DNA of 64,000 nt from Strongylocentrotus droebachiensis (GCA_035222895.1 JAVYIG010006559.1:1-64000); one strand, 5' to 3'. Shown: positions 25,101 through 40,100, counted from the stretch's first letter. Notes: generated by a model not told the origin, from the letters alone. Numbers and translations are program-made.

Positions 25101-28100
25101 ACATTCACGTCCCAATTCTTGACAATCAAGAGAGAAAAAAAGAAATCAATTTGGGGCATCTCTCGAACAATTTCCGCATAGAGTAAACATGGTCCAGATC
25201 ACTCACAGTGCTAGCCCCAGGGAATGCATGAATGTTATGGAGAAGGGAGAAAAACAGCTCCATTATTAGATTCTGGTACGCAAACATGGCAACTTTTCTT
25301 TTTGTCCGGCGGAAATGTATCAGTGAGATGTTTAGTGAGATGTTGTTCATGAGCTATCTTTGTGTTCAGTATAGTTGCTGTTGTAATAGTTTCAACAAAG
25401 TGGCTGATTCATTCATCCATTACCTTAATCAGAATATGAAATTATAACGATTGATCTTTTATTAAGTTTATTAATCAATTAAACAATCAGTCAGTCGGAC
25501 CACCTTATCAATGAATACAGATTACAGAGTATCTTTTTGTCTAAAATGAAATGTTATCTAAGATCTCAGATAGATCTTCTACCAATGCCATTCTAGATAC
25601 TTCCAATATATAATCTGTTTGGAGCCAGATGTGTTACTTCAACCTTAACCAAAAACTTTAAATGGAATCCTGTTTCATATCATATGCTTGAAAACACTTA
25701 TGTAACTTGACAGGAGAGAACACCCTTTGGGTTCTCACCAAATGATTTAAAGCTATCAAGAAGAACATTAAACCTTCCAGAAAACCAAAGCCTTGAACAT
25801 GAACCCTCGATACTCCCCCATCATATTATGTCACAAAAGAGAAAGACAAGAAGGTCATCTGAAATGCTACTTCATCCTTGACTGAAGCCTTGTAAAGGAA
25901 TCATGTTTCGTATCACATGCTTGAGAGCAGAAAGGGTGTTAACATGATATTCAATTTGACACCTAGCTCTCACCAAACAAGATGAAGCTATCAAAGGAGA
26001 ATATTAAACCTTCCAGAAAATCAAAGCCTTAAAGATGAACTTTCAATAAATCACTTTAAATGTTCTTTTCATCCTAACAGCACCTAGGCGTAAACCCTTG
26101 GACACGATGGAAGTTTCTATCAGCTGTTGAGAGCTAAAAGGACATTAATTACTTCTGTAACATATGTGAGATAACACCCTTCTTGGCCTTGGAAAAAGTG
26201 AAGCTTTTGAGATGAAAGTTAAACCTTAAAGAAAACTAAATCCTTGAACATGATGCCTCAATACGCTCGCAAGATCCTGAAAGTAAGAAGCAAGGAGATC
26301 GCTACAAACGTTACTTTCGCCCTCACTGCATCCTAGCTCAAAGCCTTCAAAAAGGAATTATGTTTCCTACAAGGCTATCAAGAAGAAGATTTTAATCATG
26401 AGCATCTTTTGAAGATGATCCCGATAGACTACCTCTACTCAAGTGAGAGCATGGTACGTGTTCCTCGATACTGGTGACATTCACATCATATCATGTTGCA
26501 TGCTTGTCGAAGGATACCAGTCTCTCAGTCTCGGCTATCGTGGAGACGAGTAGATCATCATCATGCTCGGGTACATTCAATGATCCTTGTACTTTCATTA
26601 TCTCATAATAAGTAGATCAATGTAAATAATCTACACATTATCTGGAGGAAAAGTTGATACTGAAGAAATCTTAGACAATCACAAGCAAAGAACCGATCTG
26701 GGATATTATTATCAGATATCATTGACTCTACTGATAGAACTTTATACCCAATACTGCTGGGAATATGCATTTCACCATTTTACAGCAGTAAGAAATGATG
26801 AAAACTCAAGAAAGTAAAATTGATTGTAAGACTTTCATTTCCAATTCACTAAAATAAGGCAATGCTGGAGGATTGGGTATAACATCAATCTCTCTACATT
26901 GAGCTAAAATTGAAGAGCTTAATTCCAAAAGGAGCTAAATCCACTTTTGATGAAAATTGAGTTATTGTTATAAATCAGAACATTGTTCACTAAGTACACG
27001 ACTTTCAACAAAATTATTTACCAACATTTTGGGAGCAATTATGAAAAAATGCACCTTCTAATATCACTTTTCCATAGACGCCTATACAAGATCTGGTCTA
27101 CAATTTCTTTTTTCTCTGAAGTTACAAAAAATGGATTTAGCTCCTTTTGGAATTAAACTCTTCATTTATAGGCCAAACATTACATGGTACAAAACTTTCA
27201 TGCTGAAGGACAATTGCATGTTTTTGCTGCGTTTTTGTTTCTGTAAAAGTTGCTCAATCTATCTGAACACCCCAACACTGCTCATAGAACTAGGCTACAC
27301 GATGAAGCTGACAATAATGATTAATAGATTAATGGTAAAGTGTTCCTGAATGCAATCACTGCTACTATCTAATGCTTCCTGCAATTACTATATAACCTTC
27401 TCAAGGATGCACTTTTAAAGATACTCTCATTACCCTACCACCAACGTGAGCTCAGAAGGTCATCCCTACAAACATGCAATGGATCGCAGAGGCATGTTCA
27501 TACTGGCAAGGTTAGACATTTTCACACATGATCATGAACCCATTCACACTTATACTAACGATAGTATCATTCTACCAATGTGAGTTATTTATAAGGTCAT
27601 CCCTACGTGCAATGAATTGCAGAGGCATGTTTACACTGGTAAGGTTAGACATTTTCACATACATGTAATGATCACGAACCCATACTGACACTTTGTATAT
27701 TACAATTTACATATTTCTCACAAAACCGAAATCTATGATTATGAAAGAGATTTCATCAGGATAGGTTGCAATTGATAAGAAATTTCTTGTATCACATCCA
27801 TAAGGAAAATTTACCTGTGTTAGTTCAAGTTTTGATGATTAGAGTTTAGACATCTTCATCAGATGTGGATCGGCAGACTGAAGTAAGCTGCCAATTTTCT
27901 GATCGCCAGTGATTGTCGTTTTGACGATTACTGCGTCGTATATGTCAGACAGCTGATATGCGGCTGACTTCAATCTGCCAATCCGCGTCTGAGGAAGATG
28001 TCTGAACTATAGATATCAAAACTATTAAAGGTAAATTTTCCTTTTGGATGTGAATCGTGTGATACAAGAACTTTCAAATCAGAAATCTATGATATTTTCC

Positions 28101-31100
28101 ATAATATCGCTACAGAAGGTCAAAATGTTAAATATATTCCCCTAGTTTATGTATGATTTGTTGATGTTAACAATTTTTATCATGCATTTGGCATTCACAA
28201 AATAATTACCTAAAATACCTTTTATTTTTGTTTGCCAGGGTAAATCCCGGGTCCACAAAATACTCAAACAGCATATTTCAGCATTATAAAGGTGTATTAT
28301 GGATGCCATTATTGTTTGAAATATGACCACAAAGAATGATGTGTATGCCCGGTACAATATAAACGACACAATCTTAATGGGACAGTAATCATGGGGATGC
28401 ATTCCCATCTATTATGCATGCCATCTTGGTCTAAACCTCAGACATCCTAACTCTAAGCTGGACATACTGGGTACGGGGCAAGAAACAGGCTTTTGTAAAA
28501 GAAGGAGAGAAAACAATTCCAAATGAATCTTAACAAGCATTATCATATTATTCAGGAGCGTTTTAGAGATTAAACATTTGAAAGGGAGGAGGAGGAGGGG
28601 CACTTTTTCTTAAGATAAGGTATACTGCATTGGTTTAAAAAAAGAGGGGGAACCCTAGACAGGTTGTACTCCACTTAATCTACCAGTGTGTCCATGATCA
28701 TGGAGATTACATGGACATAACCTTCACTGATTATTAGGCCTTAAAAAAAAAAGACCTTGTATTGCCCTTTAGGTGCCAATTTATGGGTCGGTCGGTCAGA
28801 ATTTTTTTTTTTTTAACTCCCTCTTTGGGATAATTTCCTGTTTTGAATGCTTTGATTCATTTTTTTTCTAAAAAAAAAAAAGGTTAAAAAACAAAACAAA
28901 AAACAAGAAAGCAGACGGTACATTTCAAGATTTTGGGGTCGGTTGCAAAGGGCAATACAACATCTTTTTTTACAGGCCTTATCATCGGTGAGTTGTGAAT
29001 AAAAAAAATGATTGATGACAAATTATAAGCAAGTGATTTTTCATTCCATCTTTGAAAATGTTCAACAACACAGAGTAGAAAAAAGAAACAAAAAGGTACA
29101 GCCTCTCCACAAGCAAAGTCACGAGTGATAGGAAGTTCACCCTGAGGATATACTACAGTATTTCTTTAAAAATAAACTGTTTCTTACCGTTTTCATTATA
29201 GAACAAGTCTGCGGGGTTAAACATTACAGGAACATCCATCTAAATCATTAAGAAGAAGACAAGACATGATTGAAAGCCAAGACTTGGGATAAAAGGGTCT
29301 AAGAGGTCTGGCATTTCTGCCATTTAGTGCCTTGATTGTAGTTTGATAGAAGGATGGCTGCACGTCCCTAGACTATACTCAACTCCAGAGGGTAAACTGG
29401 CTGGATGCCAGCAGCAAGTAGGCGTGTCCTCATCATCTCGAGATTGCCAAATAGCCCGCTATTCTGATTTGGGAAATAATCCTGAAGTTACAAATCGGGT
29501 CTTCATCAGAGTCTTCATTGAGATTTGACCTCAAAACTTGAAACTCGACCTTGAGAAAATTAGCTCGAGATATTTTGCTCAACGTCTGGTGAAGACGCAC
29601 CAGACAAATAGCGGGATATTTTGCAAACTATCCCAAGATATCTTGGGATGATAATCCCGACCGAATATCCCGCTACTTGCAACTTCGGGCTGATGAAGAC
29701 GCAAACTAACTGGATAATTTGCGATCAGGTGGGTTGAAATAGCGGGATATTTGGCAATCTCGAGCTGATGAGGACAGGCCTAATGACAACGATTAGGATG
29801 CATTCAAGCCATGCTGACTACACACATGTAACATTCTGATAACATCTCCGTCCCTCCTCCTCCTCCACCTCCTCTCTCACTATTTGCACATACAACATAC
29901 ATGTGCATCTCGTCATTTACTGTATGTGTGTGCCATCCTGGGTCTGCCACACAATCTCACACCCAGGAATGCAACCAAGGCGAGTGTAGCATGATGATAT
30001 CTACTGTAAATTAAAGGTTATGGACAATTCTGTATAGATTATCACTAATCTTCCTTGATTATTACTGAAGATATTAAAAGTGTTTATCAAGACTTGAAAG
30101 TATCATGAGAGATAATAACAGTAATAATATTCTAACCGCCTACCCACCGCCGTCTTCTATTATAATGAAATAGTAGAATCGAGCTCCGAGTGAAATCATG
30201 AAAATCAGTATTGATTTTATTATTTACGATATAAATCTACGTATCTACCTATTCTACTTTGCTATTGTTGCACCTCAACATTGCATAACCGAAACTTAAA
30301 ACACATCGCCAAATTGCTCATACCCCCCCGCCCAAAGGCGCCCTCCGTGACCCTTGCGTCCGAGCGCCGCCAACGTAACCTCTTCCTCTTATCACGAGTT
30401 CCCTAGGATACACCTTGGTAAAGGCGCTGGGGATGGAGGGAGGGAAAATAGGTAGATACGTAGATTTATATCGTAAATAATAAAATCAATACTGATTTTC
30501 ATGATTTACATCAATAAATCAACGTATCTACCTATTCTACTTTGCTAAAGACCAGCACAGATTAATGCCGGGTGGTAAAAACCAAGCAAACTTATCAATC
30601 CAATGAGAAATAGACGACAAAGCCGCCTTCAGAGAAGCGACCACAAAGGCTCGTTCGCCCGCGGGCACATCTTTGAGGTAAAAAGCAGAAAAAGAACTTG
30701 GAGACTTCCAAAAAGCTGCTTTACAGATATCTTGAACTGAAACTCCGATGAAAAGAACCCAAGACGTACTGACACTGTGAGTATCATGGGCACGAGGAGC
30801 CCTGCCAGGCGTCAAGGCCTCAGGGCCCGCAGCCTTGATAGCCAAGACTAACCACCTGGAGATCGTATCCCGAGATGCCGCCGAAAGTGGCTCTCGAGAA
30901 ACCAGAAAGAGCTGATCCGACTTGCGAAAAGGCTTCGTCTTGTAAAGATACCATTTGAGGGCGCGAACGGGACACCACAGTCCGTCCCTGAAGACCGAAG
31001 AAAAATCCGACAAGGGATGAAGCACCACTTCCACTGAACCCGACGTGTCAGACTGATTCTAAGCAATAAAAGAAGCCTTGGGAATCAAACGAACCCCACG

Positions 31101-34100
31101 TCCTCCCCAGCGGATATGCCCAGGGGCAGCTGAAAGGGTATGAAGTGAGCTCCTACGCTGACCAGAAGTGATTATCATGAGAAAAACCGTCTTGACCGTA
31201 GTAAGCAGAAGCGTCGCAGAACACAGCGGTTCGAAGGGAGTGCCAAAACCTTGGGTAAACTCCACACTGGCGTCAGAGGTCTGACGAAGGGTCTCTTTAA
31301 GGAAAAAGAACTTCAAAAGAGCCGCTAGCTGAGGAGCAGAAGAAACCGAAGATAGCAGACCGATAACCACAAAACGTTGACAGAGCTCTCCCCTTGTCAT
31401 ACAAAGGGATCAGAAAGTCAGCAATAGAAGGTAAAGACGCCTCTCTAGAGACGACGCCCACCTCCCCACACCAAGTGTGAAAAGCATCCAACCAGGAGTT
31501 GTAAACCCTCCTGGTCGACTCTCGTCTACTCTGGACTAGAAATTGTGCAGCACGTTCGGAGAAACCTGACGAACGAGCCCTCTTCCCGATAACCGCCAAG
31601 CGGTCAGACGGAGGATTTCCGGCCGCTGGTGTAGAATACCAGAGGTTGCGACACCAGATCCGGATGACACGGCAACGACCACGGAGCCCCCACCAGGAGG
31701 GTCAGGAGGTCCTGAAACCACGACCTCGCCGGCCACCAAGGAGCTATGAGCATCATCATCGCTTGATCTTCCCTGATCTTCCAGAGCACATGGGGAAACA
31801 ACGCGAACGGGGGAAAGGCGTAAGCCCTCCATCCCTCCACGGGATCGCAAAAGCGTCCAGAGCAAAAGCTCCTGGTTCCCGGACTCTCGAGAAAATCGAG
31901 GAAAACGATGGTTGAGCGAAGTTGCGAAGAGATTGATTTCGAGAACACCGAACACTCTCCCCAGTTGCCTGAAGACAGTCGGAGGCAGAGTCCACTCTGA
32001 GGGAAGGCACTTGTCTCTGGAGAGAAAGTCCGCTAAGATATTCTCTTCGCCCGGGATATGTGATGCAATCGGGAACACCCTCGCCCCCTTGCACCACGCC
32101 CAGAGTTGAGAGGCCAACTCGTTCAGAGCCACAGAAAGAGTGCCTCCCTGTCTGTTGATGTACACCATCACCAAGACGTTGTCCGTAAGAAACAGAACCG
32201 AACGACCCACCAGACGAGCACGGAAGAGACGAAGCGAAGCAAACACTCCCATGAGTTCCAACACATTGATGTGGAGCAGAAAGTCCAGATGACTCCAGTC
32301 TCCTGAAATCATTGACCCCTGGCAATGACCTCCCCAAACCAACAGCGACGCGTCCGTGGTGACGGTCACAGAAGGGAGAGGAACTCGGCAGCGTTTGCCC
32401 TGAAGGAAGAAGGAACGACGAAGCCAAGGACCTAGAAGACCCTTGACTCCGGACAACAGGGAGATCCACGACAATAAAAGAACTCACGCTCGGCTGATAA
32501 AACTCCAACAGAAAGAGTTGGAAGGGACTCATCAATAGTCGACAATCTGGAAGCATGCCGACTAGACTGGAGAGAAACCCTAGCCACTGAAGCCAACACT
32601 CGGCTTTCACCCGACGCGCACATCTCAGAGACCGAGCAGTCCTGACTATCGTCTCGACCCTGTCGAGCCTGGGACGAGCCAGCTGATGACGAATGTCCAG
32701 CTGAGCACCTAGGTAAGACGGCGTGCGAGCCGGAACGAATTCTGATTTCTCCCAAAATATGAGAAAACCGAGATCTTGAGTCGTGCTGATCAGAGTCTGC
32801 ATATGATCCAACAGCATGACTGACGCCACGACTCTCGTGAAAATCCGAGGAGCAGGGCGCAAACCGAACAGGAGCGCTCTGTAACGGTAGAAATTGCCCA
32901 GGAAGGCAAAAACCCCACAAGATCCCGCGACCGCGGATGTATCGGCACATGAAAATAAGCGTCGCGAAGATCCAAAGAAACCGCGACGTCTGCGGGATTC
33001 AATGAAGAAAGGATGGTTGCCAGATGATCCATTCGGAAATGAACCTTTCCCAAATGAAGGCTAAACCGCTTCATGTTGAGAATCATTCTCAAAGAACCCG
33101 AACACTTGGGAATTACGAACACCGGCGACAAACAAAGACACGGGTGATCGTCTACTTCCCCTATTGCCCCCTTCTCTAACAGAGACACGAAATCGGAGGA
33201 AATGTGACTCTGAAAAAGAGGGGACATGATCGGAGAGCGGCTCCGGAGGACGCCATTCGGAAGAGGTTCCACAAAATCTATGAAGAACCCTTCTCGTACC
33301 ACCGACAGAACAAATGCGTCGCTGGTGATCTTCTCCCACGCCGGGAGAAATCTCCGGAGCCGCCCGCCGACCTAAGACCCAAGCACTCGGGGGAAGCCAT
33401 CATCTAGAGAATGACTTCCCACCACCACGAAAGGGAGTCCGGGAAGATAGAAGAATCACGGTAAGAAGAAACTCGAGACGAAGGACGACCACGATCCTGG
33501 TATTCCTCCTCGGCCGGGTACCAGTCCTGAGGGCGGCCCTTAGACTGGCCGACGTTCTTACGAAAAGAACCCGAAATCTTCAAACTTTTCTTACGAGGTC
33601 TGGAGGAAGGAACCGGTTCTTGGACATCGCGAAAAGCAACGGACAGGTCTCGAGCCTGCTTCTCACCATCAATCTCGGCTTGCAGTAGAGTAGTGAAACT
33701 ATCTCCACAAAGGCGGGGGCTGGCCACTGGAATCTGCGGAAGCAGTCCTGGAATTTGATGCGGTCGAATGCCCAAATAAGTGAGCACAGCCTCCCGACGA
33801 TACTTCCCGATGGAATGCGAAGTCACCGCAAGCCGTGAGAAAAGATCAAACAACAAATTGTCACTTTTATCAAAAGGACCACGAGTCCCAAACTTCTTCC
33901 CCAAACGACTGGCCACCGCCACAAATTTGGGAGAAACCCGTTTAGGACACAAATGCAAATCCGCATCCTGAGGAACGAAAGCGTACTTGTCCACCTGCCG
34001 CTTAAGAAATCCCGTCGATGACGACAAGTCTTCTGCGGCATTCACAAATTCTTCTTTGTGTAGATCAGGAAGAAACAGTCCCTGAAACGCTGAAGAGTCC

Positions 34101-37100
34101 GATTTAGAAGACAGGAAGCCCCGCCGATAACTCCGGGACGACACAAGAATCGGGCACATATTTGTGAAACAAGGCTAACGAATCTGCGCCAGAGACACAA
34201 ACGGAAGTAGACGCATCATCCCCCGCAACTGAACCAGACGACTGAGCGATGGAACCAGTGTCCCAACGATCAACCGAGCCCCCCCTATCTTGACCAGATA
34301 AACAGGGACGATCCCCGCCTCTCGGAGCGCCCAACGAAGCGTGAGGCGGAGAAGCAAAAAAGAGAGGACCCCGGCTGAATACGACAACTCGAAACCCGCA
34401 CCGGCGACTGCTCAGGCGAGATCGATGCATCTTCGGAAAACTCCGAAAATAAATCAACCGCGATCGGATCCGAAAGTGAAGTAGGACGAACCGGAGGAGC
34501 CGACTCGGGCACCGAAGATCGAAAAGCATCAGCAAAAGCCCGCATCCAAACCGAAAATTCCGGCGGGGGTGGAGGCACCGACGGAGGGAGAGTAGCCACC
34601 AAAGGCGGACCCCGAGGAGCCGCAAACGGTGCCTTAAAATCAGAGCGCGGATTCTTCGAAGGATAAACAAAATCCGAGGAAGAACCGGCCACCGCGTCCC
34701 GGGAACCCCGCCTCTTACGAGACGTAGCGGTAACGGAAAAGGCCGAAGAAACGGGACGGTTATCCGATACAGGCCCGACGGTAGGAGCTCCCCGCAAACC
34801 GAATCGGGAAAACGGAACACGCACCTACGGAGAGGCGCGGTTAGTTGAAGCCCCAGGATCCGACTCGGATGCACGGGTATCCGGACCGAAATCCGGAACC
34901 GACAAAGGGACAGAAGAACCGAACGGTGACCGGTTCAAGTCCGGATCCACAGAAGCAACCCGAATATCCGTCGATGGATTTGTGCACCGACCAAACAAAA
35001 GAACCGACGGAACAATTGTTGGCGGTGCAGAACTAAGGCCCGTTCCACCCAGGGTAAGAACCTCTGGGTTTCCGGGAACCGTATTGAGGGGCGACGTATC
35101 GCCTTGCTCAACCATTCTCCTGGGCTTCCCTTGCCCGCATAAACGTCCACTGACGTTCGCATCCCCGGGGTTTGCGGTGTCACCACCGCTCCCGAGGCGC
35201 GTAACTAACGAAGACTTATTAGTAGAATCCTTCGTCTTCGTACCCGTCAATGGATTTGTGCACCGACCAAACAAAAGAACCGACGGAACAATTGTTGGCG
35301 GTGCAGAACTAAGGCCCGTTCCACCCAGGGTAAGAACCTCTGGGTTTCCGGGAACCGTATTGAGGGGCGACGTATCGCCTTGCTCAACCATTCTCCTGGG
35401 CTTCCCTTGCCCGCATAAACGTCCACTGACGTTCGCATCCCCGGGGTTTGCGGTGTCACCACCGCTCCCGAGGGGCGTAACTATTAATAGAATCCATCGT
35501 CTTCTTTCTCGCGACAGAACTTGATTTCTTCTTCGTGAAACCTGCTAAGAGAAAATAAGAACTGCGAGACATATTATAACCTGCGGGAAAGAAAATTAAA
35601 CAAAGGGTACGAGCAATTATCAACAAGAATTAAATAAACTACCAGTGACTAAAACACCCCACCGACTACCCCCGCACGCACCCGAGGCCTCGGAGGAGTG
35701 AGGACAGGCAAACACGAAAGCGGAAACGTAACAGTAGTCGGCAAGAAAACGTTCTAGAATACTGATAAATAAATAAATTCACGGAGTGAAACTACTCTCT
35801 AACAGGAAATCGTAGAGAATATTATAAAAGGCGAAAATGCGAACCAAAAAGTGACTAAAAGAGGAAAAACTCTTCAACTTTTGGGAGCGATTTTTAGTGT
35901 AACTTATCCGTTCGGATGCGAAGAGATAAGAGGAAGAGGTTACGTTGGCGGCGCTCGGACGCAAGGGTCACGGAGGGCGCCTTTGGGCGGGGGGGTATGA
36001 GCAATTTGGCGATGTGTTTTAAGTTTCGGTTATGCAATGTTGAGGTGCAACAATAGCAAAGTAGAATAGGTAGATACGTTGATTTATTGATGTAAATCAG
36101 GTTTTTGTATTGGTCCGCTAGCTATGACTTCCACTCGGGGGAGGGGTTAGTTCAAATAAACCACCGATTAAAATAAAGACAAAGAATAAGAGCGCTGGGA
36201 CACGATATAGTATTTAAGGTGTCATATATGTTTATTTACCAATCACTGACCTGTATCAACTATTCTTCTAACAGTATTTATTATCAAACAATGTCATGAA
36301 AATAGTATCAATAATCCATAAGATCTCTGTCTTATCTTCAACATATATCAATATCAGAATACACCTTAAGCTAAAATATACTTTAAAAGCCTTAACTTGT
36401 TAATCTAAATAAATGGGACATTAAGGGTTGGGAAGAGGGAAGTTAGTTAGAAAGTGTTAGTACCGTGGCCACTTACATACAGCGCGGAAGACTATTCGCG
36501 ATTCAAGTAGATGTACCGATTCGGCCGTTGCAGATGAGATGAAGAGATGGACAACGATGCTACGGGCATGGGAACAGGAAAGATGACGACGTCGAAGACG
36601 GGAACGGAATCAGGAACACAGTTGCGGGATCAGGACGACAGGATCAAACTCAGGAACTCAGGATCAAACTCAGGAACACAGCATCAAATTGGCATAGGGT
36701 TAATGTTACCTATTTACCGACGTATCTGCAATCAATGTTCCTCCTATCAATGTTCCTCCTTATGAATCAGTTCCTGACACTTTCAGATTAAGTTCCCTTG
36801 AAGTATGTTGTATAATTTAGTTGAATATTCCCGACTTGGTGATTGAAGTGACTTGGCTTTCTTGAACGATTCTGGAACAACGCTGTACTTCGATAACTTT
36901 GTGAGTCCAGAACTTGTTGATTTTCACATGCAGCAATTAGTTGTTAGTTCAGGGACAGCTTGAGGGAGATGGGAGGACAGGGGTACAGGTAGAGGAGACC
37001 AAGTCGGGGTGGAGCCAAGTGATCTAAACATTCATGTAAACTACTCTTATACCTCATTAAACATTCATACTCGACTTTTCCTCCGATCATCTTATTGGTC

Positions 37101-40100
37101 ATTACTTTAAAAAGGGGGAAGGGGTCTAATCTAAAACTCTACTCTTATTGGTTCAAGGTCACCACTCATGGCCAAAGACACAGTCCTATGAGGTGTTCTT
37201 CAAAGAACATGTTTCAAGGAATAGTCACAAAGCATGAATGACCACAAAGAGCCCGTCTGATATCTAAATCCCCTTTCATAGAGCCTAATCTCTATTATTA
37301 CAGATTTATGAATGGCATTAAAGTCTAGTACACTAGTAATCAGTATTGTATCGAACAGGATGGGATTAATACTGTGAATGGCAATAGGGTCATAAAGGCT
37401 ATACCCCAGTGTGGGAACAGGATAGCTTCAACTAGACATGCCAGCACATTTTATAAATACATCTATAACCAATTAAGACAAAGAAAGATACAGCAGAATG
37501 AGACAAAGATAAAGAGAGAGAGAGAGAGAGGGAGAGAGAGAGAGAGAGAGAGAATACAAGAAGAAGAGAGAAGGACTACATGACCAATATTCCACCATGT
37601 TACAATATAAAAGAAATATTCAGAATTCTTTTAAATATAGTAGTTATTTTCAAATTAAATGATGCTCAATCCACAAAGAAACATGTAAAAAAGGAAGTAA
37701 ACACTGACTACTGGTATGTGAAATAATTGTTAATGATTTAAATAACAAAACAATTACAAAACAGAAATAAAAATTAATCCAATACAAGTGTATTTCCAAA
37801 AGGATTTATGCATGATTCAGCCACCAAAGAAAAATGATAAATTTAAAATATAAAAAATTGCGCAAATACATCAACAAACATGTACTTTACAAGCTAAAAT
37901 CTTGTTGATCACAAATATGATCCAATCTTACAACATTGCAGATCTATTAATAGCTCTGTCATTTTCAACCACTTGATGGCATTTCCTTCTGTATCGCTAT
38001 GGCAACCAAGGATAAAAGACAAACAAGATGTTTTCTTGCTTGAATACAAGGAGCACGTTTCCATGGGAACTTGAGAGAAAAACCCATTGAAACGTTATTG
38101 TATCATGGGATCGGGTTTAGAAGTCACTTTCCATTAAGACTGCGTGACTAGGAATACTGGATTGTGTGTTAAGACTGCTAGGTCTGTCCATGAATTGGAC
38201 GGATCTTTAACCAAGCGAGGTAAATCACGTCTGGGATTACTGATCAGGGAGGAAGCCACTGTTGGAGGTACAGACATCAGTAAAGACATCAGTGCAACAC
38301 CATGACGATGAATAATGAGAACAAATATTTCTAAAACGAAATTGATTTGTCATTCGGTAGTGCCAGTTTTTTGCATCCTTTTGTACATGTATATGTGTTT
38401 AAACCCAAAACATACAATAAAATGCAATAGTGTATTCAAATATAATAAACAATAATTGTTTACATTATAGAATACATTTCTAAACAATCAAACTAAGGTT
38501 TCATGAAGATCATGATTCATCCAGTAAACTAAACCAAACTGAAACAATAAATTATTTTAAATATTGAATACTACCCATATTTCTAGTAGACAAAATTGTT
38601 TTCACTTAATGTATTCTACATAATAAACTACAAAATAATTTTTTGAAAAGATTATAAAATCTGGTAGTACTTCCTTAATCAATTGGTACAGACTTCTGAA
38701 CAATAAAAAGCACCTTAATCTAGAACCTTGAGGGAAATCTGCAAATTTCATCCAAGTTAAATTCTCACAGAATATCATTTTAAATGACCATAAATATGTA
38801 TCAGATAGTCCTGTTAAATACACTAACCAAGCTACAGTACTATTACACTCAGAAGGAATCTGCATGTATCTTACAATAGAAAATACGTAAACAACTAATC
38901 TTTTTATTTTTGCTGATATCTCCCTTTAAAGAGGCTGCATCAAAAGATACCATAAACATTTACCCAGCATTTGCAGCTTTCTCCTCGCGAGATCAAGCTA
39001 TGATGAATGACATACACACACAACACTAAACCCAATGCATACATTGGGCTCTGTTCACGTTGACAGCTCTTTTTGTATACTCAAACACATGATAGAGTGT
39101 TTCGGAAGTATACATGCATTATGCTAGTGTGTGTGTGTGTGTGTGTGTACGCTCATTTCATTAATAGGCATGTGTTCATATTGATGATATATCTTATCAT
39201 GGAATGTTGATTGAAGGTGAATAATGTTTAATTAAATAAATAAATAATTACAGGAGAAAACTAACATTAAAAAAATAGTAATTGGTACATAGGGATCAAA
39301 GAACAGGGTATATATTTAAAAAGCAAACATTCTATTTTGCCAACATTAAATGTATTTAATATGTAAAAAAACAGACAATATATATATATATATAAAAAAC
39401 AGGAATATATAAAGTTGAATAACACATGTACAACAACTATACAAAGTCTTGTTTAGTATACTGACTACTGTAGATATGAAGTAACTACTAATATGAGATC
39501 ATCGAGATGTATAAAGCCTGTCACACACAAATTACTGCAAAAACCATGCAACTCTGGAAGATCATGTAAGCATTAAAGCCTGTCTGCACTAGTTTCGCCA
39601 GAAGGGATTAGACCCCCCAGCATGGTCACCGACAGGTGGTTATCTCATCAAATCAGCTCTAACTTAACATAAGAAAAAGGGGATCATGGGGGACCAACGG
39701 GTGTCGCTTAGGCATTGTTTACTATATAGAGGGCACAAGTAGCTACAAGTAGTGCAGTCCCGCTTTAAAATCTAAATTTAAAAAAAACATGAAACATGTT
39801 CTACAGAAAGCTTGCTAAGGTAGATATGAAACTACTAGGAAATTAAAAACTGATAATTTCCCCTTTGACAAAACTATGCCAAGAGGGTTGCCACCACGCC
39901 CCCCTCCCATCCCTATGACAGAACTATGACAAAAGGCCCCCCCCCCCCTCTTCCCATCCCTCAGGGGGCAGGGAGATATTTGCAGTCTATATTAAAGTAG
40001 TAGATGTTTGAATAATAAATGTGAGAAACACTTACAACCATCTGGTAGGAATGGGGTACTTTTTGGTTGTCACTCGTCATTAAATGTTGAGTGATAAATG

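Larger units (their letters stand above)
30193..36098 (-). mobile_element. DIRS-type tyrosine-recombinase retrotransposon, decayed
   Basis: About 5.9 kb, reading right to left. It has inverted terminal repeats (30239-30393 and 35924-36079), Gag-like frames (35580-33404), RT and RNase H (33302 to about 31750), tyrosine recombinase (31599-30537), then an internal complementary region (30441-30545), which is the canonical DIRS order. The left outer end starts AAATC and the right outer end finishes AAATC, and the internal region joins the complements of both ends through one shared GATTT. No long target duplication, as expected for recombinase integration. The copy cannot be active: there are several frameshifts, a stop and lost catalytic residues. 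It is CpG-rich compared with the surrounding intron. Confidence 0.93.

Noticed and set aside
30193..36098. Active retrotransposon
   Set aside because: RT lacks YxDD, the recombinase has a stop and an altered HxxR, and frames are shifted several times.
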